64,000 nt of DNA from Christiangramia sp. OXR-203 (GCF_034372165.1 NZ_CP139698.1:744001-808000), one strand, 5' to 3'; positions 1 through 8,765 are shown, counted from the stretch's first letter. Made by a program: numbers and translations. Notes: generated by a model from the letters alone, not told the origin.

Positions 1-221
1 GAGATAGGATCCTTAAGGGTACAACATTTACCAAGTACAAACAGTTTGTAGATAATTGTTTCAAGATACTACCAAGGCAGGCCTTGCATGCAAAAACTTT
101 AGGTTTCACACATCCAAAAACTGGAAAATGGATGAGTTTCAATACTGAAATACCTGAAGATATTCAAAATTGCGTGGATAAGTGGAGATCTTATGCCAAA
201 AGTCAGATTGAGAATCTTTAA
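1..221 (+). CDS. RluA-family pseudouridine synthase, C-terminal end (partial)
   Basis: The reading frame is open from the left edge and ends at TAA 219-221. Only the last 72 residues or so are visible. They contain RQALHAKTLGFTHPKTGK followed by an acidic PEDI segment, which is the typical C-terminal signature of RluA/RluD pseudouridine synthases that convert uridines in 23S rRNA. The catalytic Asp and any S4 domain lie outside the window, so the exact member (RluD is likeliest) cannot be decided. No terminator is obvious before yaaA, which starts 91 bases downstream, so co-transcription is possible. Confidence 0.8.
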   Translation, partial: DRILKGTTFTKYKQFVDNCFKILPRQALHAKTLGFTHPKTGKWMSFNTEIPEDIQNCVDKWRSYAKSQIENL

Positions 222-312
222 CATAAAAGCTCTCTATTGATCCATCGATAACTAATTTTAATAGGTTTCAGAAATTTTAGTGATTCGGCTTATATTTGGG
301 AAAAACAGGAAA

Positions 313-1074
313 ATGAAAATTGTTGTTTCCCCAGCTAAAAGTCTGGATTACGATTCAAAACTACCCAGCGATCGAGGTACACAGCCACAATTTCTGGAAA
401 CTACCGCTAAACTGAATAGAAAGTTATCTCGCCAAACTAAGTCAGATCTTTCAGAATTAATGAGCATTAGCGATAAACTGGCTGACCTGAATTATACGAG
501 GTACCAGGAATTCGAAGAAGATCACACCAAAAAGAATTCAAGACCGGCGATGTATGCGTTCAATGGGGATGTATACACAGGTTTGGAGGCGTATACAATT
601 CCTACAGATAAACTTGATAAACTTCAGGATACCTTAAGAATTCTTTCCGGGATGTATGGGATCTTAAGACCATTAGATTTAATGCAGCCTTACAGGCTGG
701 AAATGGGTACTTCTATTGGAATCGAAAGAAAAGATAATCTTTATGAAGTCTGGAAAGAAAAGATCACGCAATCCCTCAATGATGAGTTGAAAGAAAATGA
801 GTTGTTTCTTAATCTTGCCAGTAATGAATATTTCAAGGCAGTTGATACGAAACAACTAAAAGTTCCGGTTATTTCACCAGTTTTCAAGGATTACAAAAAC
901 GGTAAGCTCAAAATCATTAGCTTCTATGCGAAGAAAGCACGTGGTTCTATGGTAAGATATATCATCGACAAGGATTGTGAGACTCTGGAGGATATTAAAG
1001 GATTCAATTACGAAGATTATCGATTTAGTGAAGAACATACGGAGAAAGAAGATCAGCCAACCTTTATAAGATAA
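313..1074 (+). CDS. yaaA: Peroxide stress protein YaaA (DUF328)
   Basis: The 253-residue protein begins [13 protein letters not shown], the conserved start of the YaaA/DUF328 family, and has the usual family length. YaaA in E. coli lowers free iron and limits oxidative DNA damage during peroxide stress; that role is known for the family and not shown here. Conserved blocks seen include FNGDVYTGL near residue 86, [13 protein letters not shown] near 110 and [10 protein letters not shown] near 170. An in-frame GTG at 280 would add 11 unconserved residues. I prefer the ATG at 313 because the family starts there and a purine-rich AGGA lies just upstream. Confidence 0.93.
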   Translation: MKIVVSPAKSLDYDSKLPSDRGTQPQFLETTAKLNRKLSRQTKSDLSELMSISDKLADLNYTRYQEFEEDHTKKNSRPAMYAFNGDVYTGLEAYTIPTDKLDKLQDTLRILSGMYGILRPLDLMQPYRLEMGTSIGIERKDNLYEVWKEKITQSLNDELKENELFLNLASNEYFKAVDTKQLKVPVISPVFKDYKNGKLKIISFYAKKARGSMVRYIIDKDCETLEDIKGFNYEDYRFSEEHTEKEDQPTFIR

Positions 1075-1078
1075 TATT

Positions 1079-1744
1079 CTGAAGCTTTTTCATCACACAC
1101 ATCCATTTCCGCCATTCATTCCTGAAAACGCTACAAAACTAATTGTTGGTACTTTGCCGCCTCCGCGATTTACACGTAGAGAATTGAAGCCGGATGATGT
1201 CGATTTTTGCTATGGAAGCAGGGATGGTTTGTTGTGGCCAGTGCTGGATCGTATATTCCAGCTAGATCTGAAGTATGAGAACACTTCAGAAGCGATACAG
1301 CAACGGCAAAATTTTTTGAAAAGTAGAAAGATTGGGATTTGCGATATAGTGGAAAGTAGCCGGCGCGAAAAGATCGATGCAAGTGATCTGGGAATGCAAA
1401 AAGTGGAGCTGCGTGATATGCTTGAAATTCTTCGGAAGTATCCAAAAATTGATACGCTTCTATTTACTGGAGGTAATTCTAAAAACGGACCAGAATATTT
1501 CTTCAGAAAATATCTCAAAGAACAAAGAGCAGAGATTAAGCTAAAGATCGTGTCAAATAAATCACCCAGAGTTCATCAGTTTATTCTGGAAGGGCGATCA
1601 ATTAAGACTGTATCGCTAATTGCACCTTCTGGTGCTGCGAATATTTCCATTGGCAGTTCTGAACTTTACAAAGAATTGAAAAAGAAAAACCCTGAATTCA
1701 ATACTCTTGATTTCAGGGTTCTTCAGTATAAAGAATTTTTCTAG
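1079..1744 (+). CDS. Uracil-DNA glycosylase family-like protein
   Basis: This product resembles the uracil-DNA glycosylase superfamily, which removes deaminated bases from DNA. The first-motif equivalent is LIVGTLPPPRF, and a late LIAPSGAAN segment fits the second catalytic-loop motif. The start is unusual. The first ATG/GTG/TTG in frame is TTG 1154, but it lies inside the conserved GTLPP motif and would destroy the fold. The frame stays open back to 1070 and encodes a plausible HPFPPFIPENATKLIVGT lead-in, so translation probably starts at a rare codon, CTG 1079 or ATT 1076. It directly follows yaaA with almost no gap, which suggests translational coupling. The exact subfamily is not certain. 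Confidence 0.7.
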   Translation: MKLFHHTHPFPPFIPENATKLIVGTLPPPRFTRRELKPDDVDFCYGSRDGLLWPVLDRIFQLDLKYENTSEAIQQRQNFLKSRKIGICDIVESSRREKIDASDLGMQKVELRDMLEILRKYPKIDTLLFTGGNSKNGPEYFFRKYLKEQRAEIKLKIVSNKSPRVHQFILEGRSIKTVSLIAPSGAANISIGSSELYKELKKKNPEFNTLDFRVLQYKEFF

Positions 1745-1745
1745 A

Positions 1746-1880
1746 TCACTGCAATTCTTTTTTATCCTGGTTAGCCAGTGTAGTAGGTTTGATCTTAAAT
1801 TTGCGACGTTTTGGTCTTAGCTTCCCACTGGTTCCTATCGCGATCTTACCTCTTTTAGTTTTCTTATCACCTCTACCCAT
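1746..1880 (-). CDS. 30S ribosomal protein THX
   Basis: This 44-residue, very basic protein begins MGRGDKKTKRGKI and continues with GTSGKLRPKRRKFK, matching the THX family of small 30S proteins known from Thermus and common in Bacteroidota. In Thermus the protein sits in the head of the small subunit and contacts 16S rRNA. Its ATG (1880) lies immediately after the TAA (1881-1883) of the upstream 47-residue gene, so the two are probably one transcript with coupled translation. Its stop is only 2 bases from the stop of the convergent glycosylase-like gene. Confidence 0.88.
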   Translation of the reverse strand: MGRGDKKTKRGKIAIGTSGKLRPKRRKFKIKPTTLANQDKKELQ

Positions 1881-2024
1881 TTATTTTTTGTTTTGCTGAT
1901 CTTTGATGGTCTTTTCATCTATATCCACCTTATTGGTTTCCTCGTTGCGATTTCCGGTTGGATTTGTTGGATTTTTCTGCTCTTTCGTTCTTTCTCTCTT
2001 GTTATCTTCAATTGGTCCTCCCAT
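1881..2024 (-). CDS. Small hydrophilic protein upstream of THX
   Basis: A 47-residue frame starts MGGPIEDNKRER and is almost entirely charged or polar (NPTNPTGNRNEE, then VDIDEKTIKDQQ). It has no signal peptide, hydrophobic segment or recognisable domain. I do not recognise a family. Being directly abutted to the THX gene in a shared orientation, with matching start and stop, is the main reason to believe it is translated. It may be intrinsically disordered. Confidence 0.55.
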   Translation of the reverse strand: MGGPIEDNKRERTKEQKNPTNPTGNRNEETNKVDIDEKTIKDQQNKK

Positions 2025-2100
2025 AATTGTAATTTTTATGATTTACTCTAAGATAAGGACAAGTAGTCTAAAAAGCTGCCAAGAAGCTGTTACAATTAGG

Positions 2101-2865
2101 TTAAAGCTTGATAGGTTCAACGAATTTTAAAATCTTTGAGGTTCCCTCGCTATCAAGATGTTTTATAAAAGCACTACCAATGATTGCACCTTTGGCAAAT
2201 TGAGTTGCTGCCTTGAAAGTCTCCCGGTCTTTTATACCGAAACCTACAATTTGAGGATTCTTTAAATCCATTTCATGAATTCTTCGGAAATAATCAGTAG
2301 TTTCATTTCCAAAGCCTGAAGTAGATCCGGTGACACTTGCACTACTCACCATATAGATAAATCCATTAGAAATGGAATCAATAAACCTGATTCTTTCTTC
2401 TGAAGTTTGAGGAGTGATAAGAAAAATATTGATCAATCCATATTTCTCGAAAAGCGCCTGGTATTCTTCATGGTAAACATCTACTGGAAGGTCTGGGATA
2501 ATAAGTCCGTCAACTCCTATTTCTGCACATTTTTTACAAAATTCTTCCACTCCATATTGTAGCATAGGATTAAAATACCCCATAATGATCAAGGGGATTT
2601 CAACTTTAGACCTGATCTCTTTGAGTTGATCAAAAAGCTTTTGAGTGGTCATCCCATTTCGCAGAGCTTTGGTCGAACTTTCCTGGATAGTAGGCCCATC
2701 TGCCAGTGGATCGCTAAAAGGAAGTCCAATCTCAATAAAGTCAACACCGCTTTTTTCAAGGTCTACGATGATCTGTTCAGTATCATCAATGTTTGGAAAG
2801 CCTGCACTAAAATATATGGAAAGAAGTTTTTTGTCTTCTTTTAATTTCTCCTGAATTCTATTCAT
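2101..2865 (-). CDS. trpA: Tryptophan synthase alpha chain
   Basis: TrpA cleaves indole-3-glycerol phosphate to indole and glyceraldehyde-3-phosphate, and indole is channelled to TrpB. The 254-residue TIM barrel carries FIEIGLPFSDPLADGPTIQ, in which Glu45 and Asp56 match the catalytic Glu49/Asp60 of the E. coli enzyme. The C-terminal GFGIKDRE and GAIIGSAF segments fit the phosphate-binding loops. It is the last gene of the trp operon, 3 bases after trpB. Confidence 0.97.
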   Translation of the reverse strand: MNRIQEKLKEDKKLLSIYFSAGFPNIDDTEQIIVDLEKSGVDFIEIGLPFSDPLADGPTIQESSTKALRNGMTTQKLFDQLKEIRSKVEIPLIIMGYFNPMLQYGVEEFCKKCAEIGVDGLIIPDLPVDVYHEEYQALFEKYGLINIFLITPQTSEERIRFIDSISNGFIYMVSSASVTGSTSGFGNETTDYFRRIHEMDLKNPQIVGFGIKDRETFKAATQFAKGAIIGSAFIKHLDSEGTSKILKFVEPIKL

Positions 2866-2868
2866 TTT

Positions 2869-4050
2869 CTATAAATTGAAATATTCAATATATGTGTTCA
2901 AATCCTTGTCGCCTCTGCCTGATAGATTAACCACAACGATATCATCCTTCTTAAATTTTCGGTTTTCAAAAACAGCCAGGGCATGGGAAGTTTCTATAGC
3001 GGGGATAATTCCTTCCAGTTTAGCTAGTTCTAAACCAGCTTTCATAGCTGCTTCGTCTGTAATGCTGATAAATTCTCCTCGTTTGCTGGTGAAAAGGTTG
3101 GCATGCATTGGTCCAACTCCTGGGTAATCCAGGCCAGCTGAAATACTATAAGGTTCAGTAATCTGTCCGTCGCCGGTTTGCATTAAAAGCGTTTTACTAC
3201 CATGAATAATTCCGGGTTTTCCCAATGCTGATGTTGCAGCACTTTCCCCGGTATCAATACCTTTTCCAGCTGCTTCCACCGCGATAATGCCAACTTTTGG
3301 ATTATCGAGATAATGGTAATAGGCTCCTGCAGCGTTGCTCCCACCACCAACACAGGCGATCACATAGTCAGGATCTTCTGTATTTTCCTTTTCCATTAAT
3401 TGATACTTGATCTCTTCAGAAATAACACTTTGGAATCTCGCCACCATGTCTGGATAGGGATGTGGTCCAACTACAGAACCAATGATATAGTGGGTATCTA
3501 CAGGATTATTGATCCAGTCACGAATTGCTTCGTTAGTTGCATCCTTCAAGGTACGGCTACCAGATTTCGCAGGAACCACCTTAGCTCCCAGCATTTTCAT
3601 CCTGGCAACATTTGGAGACTGCCTTTCAATATCCACCTCGCCCATATAGACAATGCATTCCATTCCCATCAAAGCGCAAACTGTAGCCGTCGCGACACCA
3701 TGTTGTCCTGCTCCGGTTTCAGCAATAATCCTCTTTTTTCCAAGTTTTTGCGCCATGAGGATCTGCCCAACTGTGTTGTTAACCTTATGCGCACCAGTAT
3801 GGCACAGATCCTCACGTTTTAAATATACCTTGGTTCCATAATGCTCGCTAAAGCGTTTTGCATAGTATAAAGGGGTAGGTCTACCTACATATTCTCTCAA
3901 TAGATCATGAAATTCTTCCTGGAATGAATCCTCCTGCATGATCTCGATATACCTTGAACGCAGTTCTTCTACGTTAGGATACAGCATTTCAGGAATATAA
4001 GCTCCGCCAAAATCCCCGTAATATCCTTTTTCATCTACCTGATAGCTCAT
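2869..4050 (-). CDS. trpB: Tryptophan synthase beta chain
   Basis: TrpB condenses indole with serine to make tryptophan using pyridoxal phosphate. The 393-residue protein is of TrpB1 type and full length. Lys89 in HTGAHKVNN is the Schiff-base lysine, the following [10 protein letters not shown] holds the catalytic Glu, and GGGSNA (235-240) binds the cofactor phosphate. One base separates it from trpF upstream and 3 bases from trpA downstream, so the complex subunits are co-translated. Confidence 0.98.
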   Translation of the reverse strand: MSYQVDEKGYYGDFGGAYIPEMLYPNVEELRSRYIEIMQEDSFQEEFHDLLREYVGRPTPLYYAKRFSEHYGTKVYLKREDLCHTGAHKVNNTVGQILMAQKLGKKRIIAETGAGQHGVATATVCALMGMECIVYMGEVDIERQSPNVARMKMLGAKVVPAKSGSRTLKDATNEAIRDWINNPVDTHYIIGSVVGPHPYPDMVARFQSVISEEIKYQLMEKENTEDPDYVIACVGGGSNAAGAYYHYLDNPKVGIIAVEAAGKGIDTGESAATSALGKPGIIHGSKTLLMQTGDGQITEPYSISAGLDYPGVGPMHANLFTSKRGEFISITDEAAMKAGLELAKLEGIIPAIETSHALAVFENRKFKKDDIVVVNLSGRGDKDLNTYIEYFNL

Positions 4051-4051
4051 C

Positions 4052-4750
4052 TTATGAATTTATCTTTTGTTTGAATTCTTTTAATTCTTTCAGTTTTTTT
4101 AATCCGGGTTTCAATTCGAATTTACTATTTACATCTACGGCATAAAGAAGATCTGGTTTTCCTTCTCTATAGAAATGATTTTTCAATTCGGCAATTGCTT
4201 CCCCATGTTCGGGTCCAATACCGCCACTAAGGAAAAATGGTGTGTTAGAAGGATATTCTTTTAAAATCTGCCAGTCGAATTCCTTGCCATTACCCCCTCG
4301 TAAAACTCCTTTAGTATCAAATAAGAAAAAATCTGCGATACCCTCAAATGCCTGCATCTTCTGAAAATCAAAATGGTCGCCAACACTAAAAACTTTTATC
4401 AACTCTGGAGTGCTGCCATGTTGCTGAAAATTATTCTTCAGCTTTTGACAGAATTCTGCCGACTCCTCTCCGTGCAACTGAATTGCATCAAGCTTGTGCT
4501 GCTTTGCAATATCCAGGATCCTGGAAACTTCTTCATTAACAAAAACTCCTGTTTTTTTGATCTCAGCAGGGAGTTCAGGAAGTTTTCCATCAAAATAGCG
4601 GGGAGATTTTTTGTAAAAAATAAAACCCATGTAAGTAGGTTTTAGATCTGCTACCTGCAACATGTTTCCAGGTTGCTGCATCCCGCAAACTTTAAGACTC
4701 AATCCAGTACTTTGTCCTGAGGCCGGTGTTGTTAAGTTTTGTTCCTGCAT
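4052..4750 (-). CDS. trpF: Phosphoribosylanthranilate isomerase
   Basis: TrpF catalyses the Amadori rearrangement of phosphoribosylanthranilate. The catalytic Cys lies in LKVCGM near residue 22, and the C-terminal GGIGPEHG and [10 protein letters not shown] segments match the phosphate site and general-acid Asp. Family members usually begin right at KVCG, so about 19 residues of N-terminal extension are unusual. Two starts are possible: ATG 4750, or GTG 4765, which overlaps the trpC stop as GTGA. I chose the ATG. The GTG overlap is a classical coupling arrangement and cannot be excluded. Confidence 0.93.
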   Translation of the reverse strand: MQEQNLTTPASGQSTGLSLKVCGMQQPGNMLQVADLKPTYMGFIFYKKSPRYFDGKLPELPAEIKKTGVFVNEEVSRILDIAKQHKLDAIQLHGEESAEFCQKLKNNFQQHGSTPELIKVFSVGDHFDFQKMQAFEGIADFFLFDTKGVLRGGNGKEFDWQILKEYPSNTPFFLSGGIGPEHGEAIAELKNHFYREGKPDLLYAVDVNSKFELKPGLKKLKELKEFKQKINS

Positions 4751-4761
4751 AATGTAACTTA

Positions 4762-5550
4762 TCACTTCCTGTTAATTTCGTTTATAAAATCTTTCGCAGC
4801 CTTCCCGGGATCTTCTGTTCTCATAAAATTTTCTCCAACTAGAAAACCCTGATATCCATAATCTTTAAGTTCTGCGATTACATTTGGGTCGCTAATTCCA
4901 CTTTCTGATACTTTCACGAATTCGTCTGGTATATGTCTGGATAGATCTTTGGAGTTTTGGATGCTAACTTCAAATGTTTTGAGATTCCTATTGTTCACCC
5001 CAATCATGTCTACGTTTGCTTCAATTGAATTCTCCAGTTCCTCAAGATCGTGTACTTCCAGTAAAACATCCATCCCAAGATTTCTCGCAAAAGTCGCCAG
5101 ACGTTTCAATTCTTCAGTCGGTAATACCGCCGCAATAAGCAAAACTACATCTGCTCCAAAAGCCTTCGCTTCAAGAATCTGGTAGTCATCTATCATAAAA
5201 TCCTTACGCAAGACCGGCATTTCCACAACAGCTCTGGCGTATAAAAGATCTTCCAAAGAACCTCCAAAATATTTACCATCGGTAAGGACAGACATACCGC
5301 AGACTCCGGCATCCTGATAACCACTCGCCACATCCTGTACGTTGAGATCGTGGTTGATGACATGTTTGGAAGGTGATCTTCTCTTATGTTCCGCAATGAT
5401 ACCGCTGCTTGAATTTCTTAGTTTGTCTGCCAGTGAAACCGGATTTCTTTGAAATAAGATCGAATTTTCGAGCTGTTCTACTGGGAAAATCGACTTTTTC
5501 AGGCTCACTTCCCTACGTTTATCAGCAACAATTTTATCTAGAATATTCAT
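4762..5550 (-). CDS. trpC: Indole-3-glycerol phosphate synthase
   Basis: TrpC closes the indole ring from carboxyphenylaminodeoxyribulose phosphate. The 262-residue protein starts with the family-typical MNILDKIVADKRREV. It contains IIAEHKRRSPSK with Lys56 in the catalytic position, VLRKDFMID, the IGVNNRNLKTF segment and the late SESGI loop. It is a stand-alone enzyme, not fused to trpF. It lies 12 bases after trpD and next to trpF in the operon. Confidence 0.97.
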   Translation of the reverse strand: MNILDKIVADKRREVSLKKSIFPVEQLENSILFQRNPVSLADKLRNSSSGIIAEHKRRSPSKHVINHDLNVQDVASGYQDAGVCGMSVLTDGKYFGGSLEDLLYARAVVEMPVLRKDFMIDDYQILEAKAFGADVVLLIAAVLPTEELKRLATFARNLGMDVLLEVHDLEELENSIEANVDMIGVNNRNLKTFEVSIQNSKDLSRHIPDEFVKVSESGISDPNVIAELKDYGYQGFLVGENFMRTEDPGKAAKDFINEINRK

Positions 5551-5562
5551 AATCTCAGCTTA

Positions 5563-6555
5563 TTATTTACTTAAGTCCTGTAATTTTTTGAAACATTTAA
5601 ACGCGTTTCCCGATGCAATGGATTCTTTTGCACGGGCGAAACCATCCTGGGCACTTAGATTTTCGACAGTAGCGATGGCCATACCGGCATTTGCGCATAC
5701 GACATTCTCCTGGGCCTGTGTTCCATTGCCTTTCAGAATATCGGTTAAAATTTCTGCGGAAGATTTAATCGAACCACCTCCTGCAATTTGTGATTGTTGC
5801 AATTCTGAAACTCCAAAATCTTCTGGCTTCAACATACTTTCAGAATCGTTCCGAATGCTTTTGGTCTCACAGGTTAACGAAATTTCATCGTAACCATCGA
5901 GAGCATGAAGTATTGTGTAATTCTTATCGGTATTTTGATAAAGATACGCATACATTCGCGCCAGCTCCAAACTAAAAACGCCTACCAGTTGATTCTTGGG
6001 AAATGCAGGATTTACCATAGGACCGAGCATATTAAAGAATGTTTTTACAGCCAGACTTTTTCTTACCGGTGCAACGTTTTTCATCGCGGGATGGAATAGT
6101 GGAGCGTGTAAAATGCAGATATTGGCCTCTTCCAGAGTTTTCTGAAGAAATCCCTGGTCACTACTAAACTTGATGCCAAGATATTCCATGACATTGGAGC
6201 TTCCACTTACTGAAGATACACCATAATTACCATGTTTGGACACCTTAACTCCGGCGCCTGCAGTTACAAATGAGGCAGTTGTTGAAATATTGAAAGTATC
6301 TTTTGCATCACCTCCGGTCCCACAAAGATCCACGGTGTTGTAATCGTTGAGATCTACCTTTACACATAGTTCAAGCAATGCATCTCTGAAACCTTCCAGT
6401 TCCTGAATAGTAATGCTCCTCATCATGTAAACCGTTAGAAATGCTGCGATCTGTGTTTCTGAATATCTCCCTTCAGAAATATTAAAAATAGCCTGTTTTG
6501 CCTCGCTGGTCGTTATAGTTTCGTGACTAATTAGCCTGTTTAAAAGATCTTTCAT
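5563..6555 (-). CDS. trpD: Anthranilate phosphoribosyltransferase
   Basis: TrpD transfers phosphoribose from PRPP to anthranilate. The PRPP-binding motif CGTGGD is at residues 78-83, followed by DTFNIST and KHGNYGVSSVSGSSN. The usual KHGNRS version of the latter is slightly changed, but the SSVSGS core is kept. At 330 residues it is normal for the family. The start ATG overlaps the trpG stop as ATGA (6552-6555), so translation is coupled to the upstream amidotransferase subunit. Confidence 0.97.
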   Translation of the reverse strand: MKDLLNRLISHETITTSEAKQAIFNISEGRYSETQIAAFLTVYMMRSITIQELEGFRDALLELCVKVDLNDYNTVDLCGTGGDAKDTFNISTTASFVTAGAGVKVSKHGNYGVSSVSGSSNVMEYLGIKFSSDQGFLQKTLEEANICILHAPLFHPAMKNVAPVRKSLAVKTFFNMLGPMVNPAFPKNQLVGVFSLELARMYAYLYQNTDKNYTILHALDGYDEISLTCETKSIRNDSESMLKPEDFGVSELQQSQIAGGGSIKSSAEILTDILKGNGTQAQENVVCANAGMAIATVENLSAQDGFARAKESIASGNAFKCFKKLQDLSK

Positions 6556-7178
6556 GAAGTTTTTTGCTCGTTTTCCTTATTCTGAAGTGTTTCTGGTGAA
6601 GATTCATGTTCAACCCAGTTTTTTATCATCTTTTTACCATCTGGTGTCAATACAGATTCCGGGTGAAACTGAACTCCCCGAACATCAAATTCTCTATGTC
6701 TTAAAGACATGACCTCACCTTTTATATCATAACTGGTAGCCTCCAGCTGTGGTGGAAGCTCCTTCGCGACTACCCAACTGTGGTATCTTCCAACTTCCAG
6801 TTCTTTTTCCAGTCCTGAGTATAAATATTCATCTTCGACGAAAATCTCAATACTGGTAGCGACGCCATGATAAACCTCTTTAAGGTTCAATAGTGTGCCA
6901 CCATAAACTTCGCCTATTGCCTGCATACCGAGACAAACCCCCAGAATACTTTTAGTAGCGCCATATTCCATGATGATTTGCTTTAAAAGCCCCGCCTCAT
7001 CTGGAATACCCGGACCCGGGGAAAGCAATATTTTATCATAATCAGCCATATCCTCCAGGTAAAGCTGGTCATTTCTCTTTACGGTCACCTTACAATCCAG
7101 TTCTTCAAGATAATGAACAAGATTATATACGAAAGAATCGTAATTGTCTATAACAAGGATCTTTTTCATCTTTTCCAT
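6552..7178 (-). CDS. trpG: Anthranilate synthase component II (glutamine amidotransferase)
   Basis: TrpG releases ammonia from glutamine for TrpE. It shows the class I amidotransferase triad: Cys82 in LGVCLGMQAIGE, and His172 and Glu174 in VQFHPESVLTP. The opening IDNYDSFVYNLVHYL is diagnostic for TrpG/PabA. Two close ATGs exist (7178 and 7169); the first leaves one base after trpE, the second begins at MKKILVIDNYDSF. About 25 charged residues trail the domain at the C-terminus. Confidence 0.96.
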   Translation of the reverse strand: MEKMKKILVIDNYDSFVYNLVHYLEELDCKVTVKRNDQLYLEDMADYDKILLSPGPGIPDEAGLLKQIIMEYGATKSILGVCLGMQAIGEVYGGTLLNLKEVYHGVATSIEIFVEDEYLYSGLEKELEVGRYHSWVVAKELPPQLEATSYDIKGEVMSLRHREFDVRGVQFHPESVLTPDGKKMIKNWVEHESSPETLQNKENEQKTS

Positions 7179-7179
7179 T

Positions 7180-8574
7180 CTAAATTTCTTCAGCTATTTC
7201 CAGAGCTTTGGTAAGTGCTCCCAGTTTATTATATACTTCCTGTAATTCATTCTCAGGTTTTGATTCGGAAACGACTCCGGCACCTGCCTGGTAATGCAAT
7301 TCGTGATTTTTACTTACAAAAGATCTAATGATGATCGCATGATTGAAATTGCCTTCAAAATCCATAAAACCAATCGCGCCTCCATAAGCTGAACGATTCA
7401 CATTTTCTAATTTTTCAATAAGTCGTAATGCCATTGGTTTTGGAGCACCGCTTAAAGTTCCCGCAGGAAAAGTGTCTGCAACGATCTGTGGTGTTGGAAC
7501 ATTGGCGGCGATCTTTCCGGTGACTTTGCTAACTAAATGAATAACATGAGAAAAGAATTGAATTTCGCGGTAATTCTCAACGACAACATCGCTTCCATTT
7601 CGGCTTAGATCATTACGTGCCAGATCAACAAGCATTACATGTTCCGAATTTTCCTTGCGATCTGCGGCGAGTTCCTTGGCAAGCTCTGCATCTTTTTCAT
7701 CATTCCCGGTACGTTTAAAAGTTCCGGCAATTGGATGAATTTCAGCTCGACCCTCGTTTACTATTAACTGGGCTTCAGGTGAGCTTCCGAAGATTTTAAA
7801 ATTTCCGTAGTCAAAATAGAAGAGATAGGGGGAAGGGTTCACATTCCTTAGCGCCCGGTAAACATTGAATTCATCTCCCTTAAATTTCTGAGAGAAACGT
7901 CTTGAAAGTACCAGCTGGAATACATCACCACGCTGGCAGTGTTCCTTAGCAGCTTCTACAACATCACGATATTGATCATCGTTCAGATTAGAGTATGGCT
8001 GCTCGGTTCTGGAAAAATTATACGATGCGAAATTCTTAACCTTCAGCAGTTGTTCAATCTCCTCCAGTTTGGATTCAGATTCATAACTATGGTCGAAGAT
8101 ATACGCTTCGTTCTTGAAATGGTTGATCGCGATAATGTTTTGATATACTGCATAATAAACATCCGGGATTTTTAAATCCTTTTCTTTACGGTTGATCTCA
8201 ACATTTTCGAAATACCGAACGGCATCATATCCTATATAACCAAATATGCCATTATTGATAAACTTAAAATCTGAAGCATCAGCTTTAAAGCGCTTTGAGA
8301 ACTTCTGAATCGCAGCAGGAACTGAAACAGTTTTATCGATTTTAGTTGTTTGAACCGTGCCGTCTGGCAGACTTTCAGTAATAACATCATTTTCTACTTT
8401 AAATGAGGCTATAGGATTACAGCAGATATATGAAAAGCTATTATCACTTGCGTGATAATCACTGCTTTCAAGCAAAAGACTGTTTGGATAACGGTCGCGA
8501 AGCTTCAAATAGATACTTACCGGAGTGATAGTATCTGCAAGGATCTTTTTTGAAGTTGTCTTTAATTCGAACAT
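7180..8574 (-). CDS. trpE: Anthranilate synthase component I
   Basis: TrpE converts chorismate and ammonia to anthranilate and is the committed step of the pathway. The 464-residue chorismate-binding protein has LLLESS (33-38), the position of the tryptophan feedback site. It also has the C-terminal catalytic blocks PIAGTF, HVMLVDLARND, GTLSGAPKP and AGAGVVSESKPE. It is the first structural gene of trpEGDCFBA and lies behind the leader attenuator at 8591-8712. Feedback by tryptophan is inferred from the LLES motif. Confidence 0.97.
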   Translation of the reverse strand: MFELKTTSKKILADTITPVSIYLKLRDRYPNSLLLESSDYHASDNSFSYICCNPIASFKVENDVITESLPDGTVQTTKIDKTVSVPAAIQKFSKRFKADASDFKFINNGIFGYIGYDAVRYFENVEINRKEKDLKIPDVYYAVYQNIIAINHFKNEAYIFDHSYESESKLEEIEQLLKVKNFASYNFSRTEQPYSNLNDDQYRDVVEAAKEHCQRGDVFQLVLSRRFSQKFKGDEFNVYRALRNVNPSPYLFYFDYGNFKIFGSSPEAQLIVNEGRAEIHPIAGTFKRTGNDEKDAELAKELAADRKENSEHVMLVDLARNDLSRNGSDVVVENYREIQFFSHVIHLVSKVTGKIAANVPTPQIVADTFPAGTLSGAPKPMALRLIEKLENVNRSAYGGAIGFMDFEGNFNHAIIIRSFVSKNHELHYQAGAGVVSESKPENELQEVYNKLGALTKALEIAEEI

Positions 8575-8590
8575 TGAATCTTAATTTTTT

Positions 8591-8625
8591 TAAATAAAAA
8601 AAAGGCTTGTCGTGAGACAAGCCTT
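8591..8625 (-). terminator. trp attenuator terminator hairpin
   Basis: A perfect 10-bp stem (arms 8602-8611 and 8616-8625) with a 4-base loop is followed on the minus strand by a run of Ts. It lies between the leader peptide and trpE, so it is a rho-independent terminator placed to stop transcription before the operon. The bases CTCACGA within the hairpin are exactly complementary to TCGTGAG at the end of the leader ORF, giving an alternative antiterminator pairing. Confidence 0.93.
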
Positions 8626-8655
8626 ATATATCTATATATGAAATGGCGTATCAGC

Positions 8656-8712
8656 TCACGATTTATTGCGTAAGTTGCTCCACCACCAGTTATGTGTATT
8701 CGTTATAAACAT
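8656..8712 (-). CDS. trpL: trp operon leader peptide (three tandem Trp codons)
   Basis: An 18-codon frame encodes MFITNTHNWWWSNLRNKS and ends in TGA (8656-8658). Three consecutive TGG codons occupy 8680-8688 on the minus strand. The ORF ends 31 bases before the terminator hairpin, and its stop codon lies in the TCGTGAG strand that can pair with the hairpin. This is the architecture of ribosome-mediated attenuation: stalling at the Trp codons frees TCGTGAG to disrupt the terminator. Comparable attenuators of trp operons in Bacteroidota have been described computationally (the Bacteroid-trp RNA class). Expression of the peptide is inferred. Confidence 0.88.
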   Translation of the reverse strand: MFITNTHNWWWSNLRNKS

Positions 8713-8717
8713 AGCTT

Positions 8718-8748
8718 CAAAGATAGAAATCAATTATTTCTTATCAAA
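8718..8748 (-). promoter_or_regulatory. Putative trp operon promoter
   Basis: On the minus strand TTTG (8748-8745) is followed after 19 bases by TATCTTTG (8725-8718). This fits the Bacteroidota promoter pattern TTTG-N19-TAnnTTTG. The -7 box lies only 5 bases before the leader ATG, which would give a nearly leaderless transcript. A second, weaker candidate (TTAGTTTG about 20 bases upstream) would leave a more ordinary 5' end. Which is used cannot be decided from sequence. Confidence 0.45.
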
Positions 8749-8765
8749 CTAAATTTTAATAAGAA

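Noticed and set aside
280-312. GTG 280 as yaaA start
   Set aside because: It adds 11 residues before [13 protein letters not shown], where the family begins, and the AGGA site lies before 313.
3400-3822. 140-residue plus-strand frame inside trpB
   Set aside because: Shadow of trpB on the other strand. Composition is His/Arg/Asn-rich nonsense with no start signal.
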